Assembly (NCBI GenBank): GCA_017164015.1
Contig: CP071065.1
Span: 4,999,918 to 5,063,917 of the forward strand
Length of the DNA: 64,000 nucleotides
Reading direction: 5' to 3'
From: Nostoc sp. UHCC 0702
GTDB taxonomy: Bacteria > Cyanobacteriota > Cyanobacteriia > Cyanobacteriales > Nostocaceae
The translations under genes and the position numbers were made by a program. The notes beneath the pieces are model-generated. The model searched no databases, was not told the origin of the DNA, and worked only from the letters and a program-made list of their open reading frames with translations. Of the stretch, positions 39,931 through 48,066 are shown one piece after another. Position 1 is the first letter of the stretch; every line of letters starts with the position of its first letter.

Positions 39931-42096
39931 TCAAGCAGTCCAAAAGCTGACACCATAAATCTCGGCATTACTATTGTCTAATGAGAAAGCTTTGCCTTGT
40001 TTAAGAGCTTCTTTCTTGATAAAATCTCCAGTGCTGTTGATTTCCCATTCTTCAGCGAACAAGGTTACATCTTCTGTTTTGTTAGAATTCTTGACTTGGG
40101 AAATATAAAACTTTTTACCAATATTATTGAAGTTACTTAAATTTAATTTTGCAGCTAAATCAACTCTAAGTAGAGGAAATTGCCCTGAGTTATCAAATGA
40201 TTGCAGGTCATATTGATTGGTAGATAATCCTGTAATTGCGTCCAAGTTTCCTATGATTAATGGATTGAATTCACTGAATTCATTGAATTCATTGTCATAA
40301 CTATAGTCAGCTACTATTGGTTCGCTATCGATTAAAAAGTTTCCTGGTAAATGTCGGTAGAATAAATCATCTATTGAGCCATTTAGTGATTTAACTACCC
40401 AATTATCACCTTGATCAAGCCCAAAATCTACATCTCTTATGTTACTAATCTGTACTCTAATTTCAAGTAAATAACTATCATAGCCAGGTGGCGTATTAGC
40501 ATAAACTATAATTCCATCAGCAGCTTTGTACTCTGTATCTGATACTTTCCCCCCTACTTCAACAGCCATACCGACTAAGAAAGAATAATTACCATTAGCT
40601 TGATATCCGATATTTATTAAATCAAATGTATAGATTTGTCCTGATTCAAGTGGGATACTTGTTGACCCAATAGTTCCTGAAAGATGGAAAGAGCTATTTA
40701 AGTTAAGAGAGGTTCCGTTTTCAATTAGTGAGTAGGTTTTATTAATAGATAGAAATTCAAAAAAAGGGTTGTTGATATAGCTAACTCCCCAGGAGAAATC
40801 TGTAGGTAAATTATAGCGGCGATACTTAGTAAGTGATTCAATAGCTTCTTGAATATAGAAGTCCTTGGTGCTATAAACCAATAAATTTTCGCTACGAGAG
40901 ATTGTAGTTCTACTTAGTCCTATAGTACTTGATTGATTGGTATAGCCTCCCTCAATCACTTGAGTGGTGGTACTAGAGAGAGATATTGTGCCAGTTCCAT
41001 CAGGGAGAAAAGTTGTATTACTAGTTGCTATTTGATTATTGGTTTCTGTCCTGCCTTGAACAAAATTGCGCGCTAGATGAATAGTTTCTGTATAGTTTCC
41101 AGTATTTACGCCGGAGACGAACCTATCTATGTAAAAATTATTGGTTTCTCCACTTGTATCTGATGTATACCTCATCCCTTGATATGTGCAGTTAACATAA
41201 TAATAATTCGGATTAAAAGTCAAAGTGCCAGGAGGAAATACACCTCCAATACTTCGGACTTCAAATTTTTGAGTACCAGTACCAGAAAGGATATTAGGAT
41301 AGATGCCATAAGGCGCGGTGTCAAGAGGAACTGACTCTACAAAGTTGCATGAATTTGATAGAGGAGGAACTTGCATGCTTGTAACCATTCCCCAATAACC
41401 ATTAGTCCTGATGTTGGTATTGTTAGTACGAGGTGTTATTTGATTGCTAGTCCAACTTAAATTGCCTTTGTAGCTAAAATTCAGATAGTCTTCATCACTG
41501 TTCATTACATAAACCTGGAAAGGAGTTATGTAATCAAAAGTCTCCCTGTCAGTAATGTTAATAATTCTGATTTTGCTATCGGCATTTCTGTATTTTATTG
41601 AGACTTCATAATTATTTAAATCACTGCCTGTGTTGTGAATGTGGCATGTCAGACGGGGATAAAAAGTTGAAACATCCGTTTTCTCAACTGAAAAAATCTT
41701 CGTTGGAGTGGCGCGATCTCCACCAATATAGAAATTGATAAAGCCTTCTTCTTCGAGTGAGAATAGGATTTTGAAATTACCTGTTGGTGTTATAGTTGGT
41801 TTTTGTTTTTTGGTTACTTGCTTGGTACTGGGCATCTGGTCGTAGCTTGCTATACCACCGCGACGTAGCCTGATGTTTGTACCAATGGCGATCGCGCCAT
41901 TGGTTTGGGCTTTGCCATAGATGACAGCCCCGCTGCTATCTTGCAATCGAGCTAGTCCTGTGGCTGCATCAAAGCCAGTGTAAGTAGTGGTTTGTTGCTG
42001 CTCAATTGCAGCTTCGGCAGCATCAATTAATCGTTGTCTGAACTTGTAGCGATTGTTTTGTGAAGTCAAGCGCAAAATTTCTTCTTCGCTGTCCAT
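39931..42096 (-). CDS. Large tail fibre-like protein on the opposite strand
   Basis: 721 aa. An N-terminal helix (about 1-35) leads to a small domain shared with the preceding plus-strand gene (about 38-90, ending DQMP), then a long beta-rich region with many N, S, T and Y residues (to 721) and no enzymatic motif. This is the plan of a tail fibre or adhesin joined to a virion attachment domain. It is the last prophage gene before the right end and the only tail gene on the minus strand, so it may be a separately controlled or swapped receptor module. Confidence 0.5.
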   Translation of the reverse strand: MDSEEEILRLTSQNNRYKFRQRLIDAAEAAIEQQQTTTYTGFDAATGLARLQDSSGAVIYGKAQTNGAIAIGTNIRLRRGGIASYDQMPSTKQVTKKQKPTITPTGNFKILFSLEEEGFINFYIGGDRATPTKIFSVEKTDVSTFYPRLTCHIHNTGSDLNNYEVSIKYRNADSKIRIINITDRETFDYITPFQVYVMNSDEDYLNFSYKGNLSWTSNQITPRTNNTNIRTNGYWGMVTSMQVPPLSNSCNFVESVPLDTAPYGIYPNILSGTGTQKFEVRSIGGVFPPGTLTFNPNYYYVNCTYQGMRYTSDTSGETNNFYIDRFVSGVNTGNYTETIHLARNFVQGRTETNNQIATSNTTFLPDGTGTISLSSTTTQVIEGGYTNQSSTIGLSRTTISRSENLLVYSTKDFYIQEAIESLTKYRRYNLPTDFSWGVSYINNPFFEFLSINKTYSLIENGTSLNLNSSFHLSGTIGSTSIPLESGQIYTFDLINIGYQANGNYSFLVGMAVEVGGKVSDTEYKAADGIIVYANTPPGYDSYLLEIRVQISNIRDVDFGLDQGDNWVVKSLNGSIDDLFYRHLPGNFLIDSEPIVADYSYDNEFNEFSEFNPLIIGNLDAITGLSTNQYDLQSFDNSGQFPLLRVDLAAKLNLSNFNNIGKKFYISQVKNSNKTEDVTLFAEEWEINSTGDFIKKEALKQGKAFSLDNSNAEIYGVSFWTA

Positions 42097-42260
42097 ATAA
42101 TAATGTGTGCAGAAAATATTGCTTTTTAATATTAGCCTCGTAATTGCAGTTCGTATAAAAAATGCCTCAGTAATAATTGAGTCATCTAATTGTAGTGAAG
42201 ATTTGTTGCAAAGTTAGCTCTGTTGTTAAGCATGAAAGAGGCGGTAGTCTTTTTTGTTCT

Positions 42261-42330
42261 TGGTCAAACCATGTAACGCAATTAGTCAAACCATGTTATT
42301 TTGACTAATCAAATCATGTGCCGCCCTACA
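42261..42330 (-). promoter_or_regulatory. Right prophage end with three transposase-site-like repeats
   Basis: Read inward on the minus strand: R1 42319-42303 (ACATGATTTGATTAGTC), R2 42297-42281 (AACATGGTTTGACTAAT), R3 42276-42261 (TTACATGGTTTGACCA). The terminus is TGTAGGGCGG and R1 begins 11 nt in. Aligned from the TGT, left and right ends share the core at the same distance. Three close-packed sites recall R1-R3 of Mu. Confidence 0.75.
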
Positions 42331-42413
42331 ATGGGATACTGTGGAATCCCGAATTTCAAGCGGCTTTTTGAATAATGCTTAGTCATGGATCATCACGCTT
42401 GAGGGAAAATGTT

Positions 42414-43631
42414 ATGACTACCAATATCCTAGACAATATAGACCTGCGGACGTTGGGGGAACTCCTGGTAGAGGCGCGTAAAAAGTGCGGCATGACTCAG
42501 GCTGATGCAGCTAAGGTGATTGATGTTTCACGTCCCACTATGGTTGCTATCGAGAAAGGTGAGCGCCGTATTAAGTCAACTGAACTGATTAAACTTGCTC
42601 GTGCCTACGGATGCCCTGTGACTGACTTTGTGAGACCGCGCCCTGTGGTGCAACCTTTTGAAGTACAGTTCCGGGCGGTCTATCAGCGCAGTGAGAAGGA
42701 AGAGGCAGAAATTAAACCATTCATTCTTCACCTACAGGAGTTGTGTCAGAATTACCTAGAACTTGAGAAGATTATAGATGCACCACTACCGCAGAACTAC
42801 CCTTTGGAATATGAGGTGAAAAATCTGCCAATTAAGGCTGCTGCGGAAAATATAGCAGTTGCGGAGCGTCAACGCCTTGGACTAGGGGACGGCCCCATTC
42901 CACGTCTTCGGGACATTCTAGAGCAAGATGTGGGACTCCGTATTTTCTATCTGAAGATGCCCACAAAATACTCAGAAGTGTATAGCTACAACGAAGAACT
43001 CGGCGGTTGCATGGCAATTAACGCACTTCACCCAGAAGAGCGACGACGTTGGTCAATGGCTCATGGATACCTTCATTTTTTGGCACATCGGCGAAAACCT
43101 GAGTTCCACTTTGATGATCAGTATCAACGAGTTCCAGAAAGCGAGCAACTAGCGGAAACTTTTTCCAGATATTTCCTAATGCCTACCAGTGGATTACTTA
43201 AACGGTTTAATGATATGTGTCGGACACATAGTGAATTTAAATTTACTCCGACTAATCTATTTACACTGGCACATTACTATGGTGTTTCTGTGGAAGCACT
43301 CGTTCGTCGTTTAGAGGAAATGGAACTTCTGCGTTCAGGAACTTGGAATAAATTGCAAGACCGGGGTTTGAAAGTCAGAAAGGTGCAAAAGGAACTTGCC
43401 TTAGAGGAAATCCCACAGCGCCCTGATATGATGCCACTCTACTATCAGCGCCTGGCGATTGAGGCACTAGATCAGGGACTCGTCACTGAAGGGCGTTTTG
43501 CGGATTTCCTCAATGTTGACCGCTTAGAAGCCCGCTGTATTGCAGAGAAATTGCGAGAGAAATTTCAGGAGGATTCAAGTGCAATGTTGCAGGAAACCAT
43601 TGATTTTGACCTGCGTCAGATGCAGGAATGA
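42414..43631 (+). CDS. XRE/ImmA-IrrE-like regulator with altered metal motif
   Basis: 405 aa from ATG 42414, preceded by GAGGG (42403-42407); ATG 42375 gives a 13-residue longer form. Residues about 15-75 form an XRE helix-turn-helix (LLVEARKKCGMTQADAAKVIDVSRPTMVAIEKGERRI). The later region matches the ImmA/IrrE peptidase fold, but the zinc motif reads H-G-Y-L-H (MAHGYLHFLAH) where family members have H-E-x-x-H. The catalytic Glu is absent, so protease activity is doubtful. It is followed 15 bp later by a PIN gene: a toxin-antitoxin-like pair with this protein as the regulator/antitoxin. Confidence 0.8.
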   Translation: MTTNILDNIDLRTLGELLVEARKKCGMTQADAAKVIDVSRPTMVAIEKGERRIKSTELIKLARAYGCPVTDFVRPRPVVQPFEVQFRAVYQRSEKEEAEIKPFILHLQELCQNYLELEKIIDAPLPQNYPLEYEVKNLPIKAAAENIAVAERQRLGLGDGPIPRLRDILEQDVGLRIFYLKMPTKYSEVYSYNEELGGCMAINALHPEERRRWSMAHGYLHFLAHRRKPEFHFDDQYQRVPESEQLAETFSRYFLMPTSGLLKRFNDMCRTHSEFKFTPTNLFTLAHYYGVSVEALVRRLEEMELLRSGTWNKLQDRGLKVRKVQKELALEEIPQRPDMMPLYYQRLAIEALDQGLVTEGRFADFLNVDRLEARCIAEKLREKFQEDSSAMLQETIDFDLRQMQE

Positions 43632-43646
43632 TGGAAGTGAGAACAT

Positions 43647-44210
43647 ATGTATATTGCTCACTCCCACGTTCTTCTTGATGCCTGCTGTGTGCTAAATTTT
43701 TGTGCTTCGGGCAAATTGCTTGACATCTTAAAATCTATTTCTGCTGAGGTCGTAGTCACGACAGTTGTACAAGAACGTGAGTTAAAGACACTCCAACGTC
43801 TTCAGGATGAGGAGAACGAGGGTGCGATTCAGTTTGAGACAGCCATTGCACAGGGTCTACTGACAGTTGTAGATTTTGAGTCAGAAGAAAAGGTAGAATC
43901 ATTCGTAAACTATGCTGCAATTCTCGGAGATGATGGTGAGTCCGCCACCTGCGCGATCGCTGTTCACCGAGGATGGGCAATAGCAACTGACGATAAACGA
44001 GCGATCGCGTTTTTTCAGCAGTCAGCACCATACCTTCAGGTTTTATCAACCTTAGATATAATCAGGTATTGGTCACAGGAAACAGGTGTTAATTCGTCAG
44101 TACTACGTGATGTCCTCAATGCAATTCGGGTTAAAGGGCGGTATTTACCGGATAAAAACCATTCTCTGCGAACTTGGTGGTCAGCTGCTTCAACCGATGT
44201 AGATCAGTAA
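43647..44210 (+). CDS. PIN-domain protein, candidate toxin
   Basis: 187 aa with the PIN nuclease acidic residues in LLDACCVLNFC (D), a central GDDGESATCAIA (D/E) and ATDDKRA (DD). These cut RNA with Mg2+ in VapC-like toxins. Unlike typical 130-residue VapC toxins it has an added C-terminal tail (RDVLNAIRVKGRYLP). It lies 15 bp behind the XRE/ImmA-like gene, a recognised pairing in bacterial toxin-antitoxin or defence loci. Activity is inferred. Confidence 0.7.
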   Translation: MYIAHSHVLLDACCVLNFCASGKLLDILKSISAEVVVTTVVQERELKTLQRLQDEENEGAIQFETAIAQGLLTVVDFESEEKVESFVNYAAILGDDGESATCAIAVHRGWAIATDDKRAIAFFQQSAPYLQVLSTLDIIRYWSQETGVNSSVLRDVLNAIRVKGRYLPDKNHSLRTWWSAASTDVDQ

Positions 44211-44222
44211 AGATAAACAATA

Positions 44223-45668
44223 TTATTCAGCACTACTCAAGGCTTTTTGCTGTTGATAACGTTGTTTAAACTGCTGTTGCTGTTGTTTATGGTCTACAAT
44301 TGGGTCAGGATAGCCAAGCCCATGACGCTCCAAAGGTGAAATTTTACCAGTAACTAAATATTCTGTATCCACAGACCGCAATTCTGGCACCCATTGCCGG
44401 ATATATTCAGCTTCGGGGTCGAATTTTTGTGCTTGACTGGCTGGGTTGAAAATCCGCACGGGTTTGGGATCCATACCACTAGAAGCACTCCATTGCCAGC
44501 CCCCATTATTAGCAGATAAATCTCCGTCAATCAACTTCTGCATAAAGTATTTTTCTCCCAATTGGGGATTAATCAGCAAGTCTTTGGTAAGGAAACTAGC
44601 AACAATCATCCGACAGCGGTTATGCATCCAGCCGCTTTCATTCATTTGGCGCATGGCTGCATCCACGATAGGATACCCAGTTCTCCCCTCACACCAAGCC
44701 TGAAAATGTTCTGTGTTAGTTTCCCAAGGAAAGTTTTTGAAGGCGTCGCGGTAAGCACCTTCAGCTAATTCTGGAAAATTATACATTGCATGTTGGTAAA
44801 ATTCCCGCCAGGCTATTTCTTGTTGCCACGTGCGGATACCTGCTGCTGCTTCGTCACTGCGGCTGTTTTCTAGGGCTTCTATTGTGGTTTGCCATACAGT
44901 GCGAATGCCAATTACACCAAATTTCAAAGCTGCACTCAGTTGTGATGTACCGTCCACGGCGGGAAAATTGCGCTGTTCTTGGTATTCAGTAATTGCTTTA
45001 TTAGTAAATTCTTCTAGTCTTGCTTGCGCCGCCGCCTCCCCTGGTGGAATAATTAATCCTCCATCCCAGATAAATCCTAAATCTTTGGCTGTTGGTAATT
45101 TAATCGCTCCTGCAATGTTTGCTGTTTGTTGTTCTGTTTGCGTCAATCCCTCAGCATTTTGTAGAGTTTCTACTGCTTTAGCTTTGGCTTTGCTATACCA
45201 ATTTTTCCAGAAAGGAGTGTAAACTGTGTAAGGTTGATTACTACCTGAGCGTATTTCTTCTGGGGCGTGGAGAATTTGATCCCAATTGTGGGTAAGAAAC
45301 TCAATGCTTTTTTCTTTCAGGGAATTGATGATAGTGCGATCGCGTTCTTGTGAATACGGTTCTACATCCCAATTCCAAAACACAGCCTTAGCTTGCAAAG
45401 TCACTGCTAAAGCTGGTATTGCCTCCACAGGATTAGCATGAAGTATTAACAGTTGACTGCCAACTTCCGCATATCGCCGTTGTAGTTCCTGCAAACAGCC
45501 AATCATGTAAGTGACTCTCACAGGGGCAACATCATCTCGTTCCAGAATATTAGGATCAAGACAAAACACCCCCACCACCTTTGGACTTCGCCGTCTTGCC
45601 GCAGCCAATCCTGTATTATCAGAAACACGTAAATCGCGCCGATGCCAAAATAGAATTAAGTCAGACAT
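44223..45668 (-). CDS. phr: Deoxyribodipyrimidine photolyase (class I CPD, 8-HDF type)
   Basis: 481 aa. It repairs UV-induced cyclobutane pyrimidine dimers using blue light, with FAD as catalytic cofactor and an antenna (8-HDF type in Synechococcus, inferred here). N-terminal antenna domain (about 4-165: LILFWHRRDLRVSDNTGL), then the FAD domain (about 205-475) with GTSQLSAALKFG, WQQEIAWREFY, GRTGYPIVDAAMRQMNESGWMHNRCRMIVASFL and NNGGWQWSASSGMDPKPVRIFNP, all hallmarks of class I photolyases. Length is usual. Converges with the PIN gene. Start 45668 gives the standard beginning MSDLILFWHRRDLR. Confidence 0.93.
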   Translation of the reverse strand: MSDLILFWHRRDLRVSDNTGLAAARRRSPKVVGVFCLDPNILERDDVAPVRVTYMIGCLQELQRRYAEVGSQLLILHANPVEAIPALAVTLQAKAVFWNWDVEPYSQERDRTIINSLKEKSIEFLTHNWDQILHAPEEIRSGSNQPYTVYTPFWKNWYSKAKAKAVETLQNAEGLTQTEQQTANIAGAIKLPTAKDLGFIWDGGLIIPPGEAAAQARLEEFTNKAITEYQEQRNFPAVDGTSQLSAALKFGVIGIRTVWQTTIEALENSRSDEAAAGIRTWQQEIAWREFYQHAMYNFPELAEGAYRDAFKNFPWETNTEHFQAWCEGRTGYPIVDAAMRQMNESGWMHNRCRMIVASFLTKDLLINPQLGEKYFMQKLIDGDLSANNGGWQWSASSGMDPKPVRIFNPASQAQKFDPEAEYIRQWVPELRSVDTEYLVTGKISPLERHGLGYPDPIVDHKQQQQQFKQRYQQQKALSSAE

Positions 45669-45759
45669 TCTATACCTAAAATAGTTCGCTTGTACTAGAT
45701 TAGAGCTAAGTGATACCCTTGAGCATCATTCTGCCGATAAATTTACGAGTCGTGATGCG

Positions 45760-47160
45760 TAAAGCCCCCGCGCAACAGATGCGCGGGGGATATAAGCGAA
45801 TAGGAAAAATTTATTTGTTCGTCATGTTTATAAAGCACAAATACGATTTATAATCCTAAACGAGGTGATAAACAAGTGTTTAATCTGACATACGAATTTA
45901 AGTTAAAGCCAACCCATGCACAAGCTCAGGCGTTTGAAGACTGGTTAGAAATTAATCGCCGTGTCTATAACTATGCTTTGGCTGAACGCAAAGATTGGTA
46001 TTTATCGCGTAGTTGTCGGATTAATGCCTGCTCACTCAAACATGAATACATTATTCCTGTTGATGCACCGCGTCCAACCTATGCCCTTCAATGCAAGGCG
46101 TTAACTGCTGCAAAGAAAGAGTTTCCTGAACTTAAAAAAGTACAGTCTCAAGTTTTGCAGCAAACCCTAAAACGCCTAGAAGTTGCATTTGTGGCAATGT
46201 GGGAAAGAAACCACGGATTCCCCCGATTCAAAAAACTGGGACGGATGCGGTCTTTTGTTTTCCCACAAATGCAACTTGGTGAGAGACTGAAGCCAGGAAT
46301 GGTTAACTTGCCTGTGATTGGATGGGTTAAATTCCGCAAATCAAGGGGAATACCTGATGGTGGTGTAGTTAAACAAGCCCGTGTGGTCAAGCGCGTTTCT
46401 GGGTGGTACGTGATGCTAACCGTTCAATGGGATGTATCTATACCTCAAAATTTGCCACATGGAGAAGGAGTAGGGATTGATGTAGGATTAACAAGTTTTA
46501 TTGCAACTTCTAATGGTCTAACTGTCAAGCGTCCGAGGTTTTTTATAGATGCCGAACGCAAGCTGAAATTGCTGCAACAGCGTGTCAATAGAAAACGTAT
46601 TGGCTCGAACAATTGGCATAAAGCCCAAAGGAAAGTTGCTTCATTGCATGAGTACGTTGCCAACTGTCGTAAAGATTGGCACTCTAAATTGTCTCACCAA
46701 ATCTGTAACAATACTGGAATGGTGTTTGTTGAGGATTTGAACCTAGTCGGGCTATCTCGTGGGATGCTGGGTAAACATTGTTTAGATGCTGGATTTGGTC
46801 AGTTCTTCAACATCCTTGAGCAAACTTGTTTTAAGCGTGGTGTCTATTTCCAAAAAGTAGATAGCCGTAAAACCAGCCAGATTTGCCCTAGTTGTGGTGT
46901 CCAGACTGGCAAAAAACAATTGTCACAACGTACTCATGTTTGTTCAAATTGCGGCTATACCACAGATAGGGATGTGGCAGCCGCTCAAGTAGTTCTCTTA
47001 AGAGGGCTTGCAGCCGTAGGGCATACGGTGAGTCAGCCCTGAAGGAGGGTTTCCCTCCGTAGGGGACTGCGAACCCGAAGGGTCAAGATGCTTGCTGAGG
47101 GTAAATTCATTGGAATCCCCGTGAAGCAAGAATCCCCGAATTAGAAATTCGGGGAGTGTC
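45760..47160 (+). mobile_element. TnpB-only IS605/IS1341-type element
   Basis: A 9-bp-stem hairpin CCCCCGCGC/GCGCGGGGG (45765-45789) marks the left side and CCCCGAATT/AATTCGGGG (47134-47154) the right. These are subterminal hairpins of the kind bound by HUH transposase TnpA. Only tnpB is present, so the element needs TnpA in trans. Exact cleavage sites are not visible; ends are approximate. Confidence 0.65.
45876..47042 (+). CDS. tnpB: TnpB RNA-guided endonuclease (IS605 OrfB)
   Basis: 388 aa, the full length of TnpB. RuvC residues: D in GEGVGIDVGLT, E in GMVFVEDLNLVG, D in TTDRDVAAAQ. A zinc ribbon (CPSCG ... CSNCG) sits between RuvC-II and III, and the N-terminal segment FKLKPTHAQAQAFEDWLEINRRVYNYAL is typical. 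In IS605-like elements TnpB uses a guide RNA read from the 3' end of its gene and beyond (reRNA), cutting the empty donor site. All catalytic residues are present, so it may be active. Confidence 0.92.
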   Translation: MFNLTYEFKLKPTHAQAQAFEDWLEINRRVYNYALAERKDWYLSRSCRINACSLKHEYIIPVDAPRPTYALQCKALTAAKKEFPELKKVQSQVLQQTLKRLEVAFVAMWERNHGFPRFKKLGRMRSFVFPQMQLGERLKPGMVNLPVIGWVKFRKSRGIPDGGVVKQARVVKRVSGWYVMLTVQWDVSIPQNLPHGEGVGIDVGLTSFIATSNGLTVKRPRFFIDAERKLKLLQQRVNRKRIGSNNWHKAQRKVASLHEYVANCRKDWHSKLSHQICNNTGMVFVEDLNLVGLSRGMLGKHCLDAGFGQFFNILEQTCFKRGVYFQKVDSRKTSQICPSCGVQTGKKQLSQRTHVCSNCGYTTDRDVAAAQVVLLRGLAAVGHTVSQP

Positions 47161-47165
47161 AAAAG
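47000..47165 (+). ncRNA. Candidate reRNA (TnpB guide RNA) and right end
   Basis: Overlaps the 3' end of tnpB and extends through hairpins GGAGGG/CCCTCC (47044-47058) and CCCCGAATT/AATTCGGGG (47134-47154). The TnpB guide RNA is expected here, its guide starting just outside the element's right end. Ends approximate. Confidence 0.45.
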
Positions 47166-47199
47166 AGTCACGAGACAGGAAACAAAAAGCAGGAGTTAT

Positions 47200-47280
47200 T
47201 CCCCCCCTGCCCCCCTTCTCCCCTGCTCCCCTTCTCCCCTGCTCCCCTGCTCCCCTTCTCCCCTTCTCCCCTGCTCCTCA
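47200..47280. repeat. C-rich octamer tract CCCCTGCT/CCCCTTCT
   Basis: About nine octamers of CCCCTGCT and CCCCTTCT, the reverse complement of the GGGGAGCA family at 9648 and 59636. An apparent reading frame through it is low-complexity and not called as a gene. Confidence 0.8.
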
Positions 47281-47391
47281 TTGCCCCCAATGCCCCCATC
47301 CTCCACAAACCCCACTATCTCTATCGGAGAAAGTGGCTTGTTGAGTGAAAGTTGAGTATACTTTTGTTAATAGTGAATTAGTCTTTCTGTC

Positions 47392-47946
47392 ATGCCTACC
47401 CTACTATTAGACGACAGTACAATTGAGAGCGATTTAGGTGAGATAGCTCGTGAACTCGCTCCTGTTGGCGTCTACGTGAAACACTATGACCCAGGAACAT
47501 CGCTGCTTTTTCCCGATCTATTAGAACAGGACGTTTTGACTGATTCAGAGAAGCGCTACATTGTAGAACTACACAACGGTGTCTTTGAATTTCTCCAACA
47601 AGAAAATGGCTCTCTGTGGTGTGACTTGCTGAATGTGCATCCAGGTTCACCCAATCTCCAAATGCTGATAGATGGTTACAGCCGCTACCATACTCATAGC
47701 GCTTCTGAGCCGCTTTACATCTTGGCAGGAGAAATGATCTTTGGATTCGTTAGACCCGACGGCAGCCAGGTACAGCTTTTAGTTCAGTCCCAAGACTATA
47801 TTTACATCCCAGCAGGAATCGAGCATTGGTGTAGCCCTACGGCATCATTATATTTTAAAGCGGTACGCTATTTCACAACAGCAGACGGCTGGATAGCTAA
47901 CTATACAGGCACTCCATTGAGTGATTCTCTCAATAAACCGCGCTAA
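47392..47946 (+). CDS. mtnD: Acireductone dioxygenase (ARD)-like cupin protein
   Basis: 184 aa, single cupin. Metal ligands are HTH and E in YHTHSASEPLYILAGEMIFGFV and H in YIPAGIEHWC, the His-His-Glu-His set of acireductone dioxygenases. The end LYFKAVRYFTTADGWIANYTGT is typical of ARD. The enzyme converts acireductone to the 2-oxoacid in the methionine salvage pathway, in the cytoplasm. No other salvage gene is in the window, so the pathway role is inferred from the family. Confidence 0.78.
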   Translation: MPTLLLDDSTIESDLGEIARELAPVGVYVKHYDPGTSLLFPDLLEQDVLTDSEKRYIVELHNGVFEFLQQENGSLWCDLLNVHPGSPNLQMLIDGYSRYHTHSASEPLYILAGEMIFGFVRPDGSQVQLLVQSQDYIYIPAGIEHWCSPTASLYFKAVRYFTTADGWIANYTGTPLSDSLNKPR

Positions 47947-47983
47947 CTCTTAATTTGAAATCTCGATTTAATTTTGGGTAAAA

Positions 47984-48012
47984 GTAGAGATGTTCCGGCG
48001 GAACGTCTCTAC
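47984..48012. repeat. 29-bp extragenic palindrome, GTAGAGA family
   Basis: Arms GTAGAGATGTTCC and GGAACGTCTCTAC around a GGC core form a hairpin with one G-U pair. The same outer arms occur in the 29-bp palindrome at 58223-58251 with a different centre. It lies between convergent genes and could act as a terminator. Confidence 0.75.
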
Positions 48013-48066
48013 TACACCCCTGCTCAAGAGCATTCTGAATGGATAAATTAAATGCACGACAGCTGA

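Larger units (their letters stand above)
11893..42330. mobile_element. Defective Mu-like transposable prophage
   Basis: A 30.4-kb element bounded by TGT (11893) and ACA (42330). Each end has three copies of a repeat close to CAGATGGTTTGACTAA, in inverted orientation between ends; counted from each terminus the first copy starts at nearly the same distance. Between them lie a repressor-like gene, a Mu-type DNA-binding protein, a DD(35)E Mu-type transposase, capsid remnant and a full tail gene set, on the plus strand in Mu order. Genes for MuB, terminase, portal, protease and lysis are not seen, and an IS4-like element sits at the deletion joint, so it is defective. No 5-bp target duplication is found (CTCAT left, ATGGG right), suggesting later rearrangement of a flank. 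Confidence 0.8.

Noticed and set aside
39637..42096. Invertible tail-fibre segment
   Set aside because: Convergent fibre-like genes share a domain, but no invertase gene and no long inverted repeats at the DNA level were found; kept only as a domain-sharing finding.
11893..42330. CRISPR-associated Tn7-like transposon
   Set aside because: End repeats suggested TnsB sites, but no TnsC, TniQ, Cas12k or CRISPR repeat is present, and the transposase begins with a Mu-type winged helix.
47156..47344. Proline/serine-rich reading frame
   Set aside because: It is a translation of the C-rich octamer tract.
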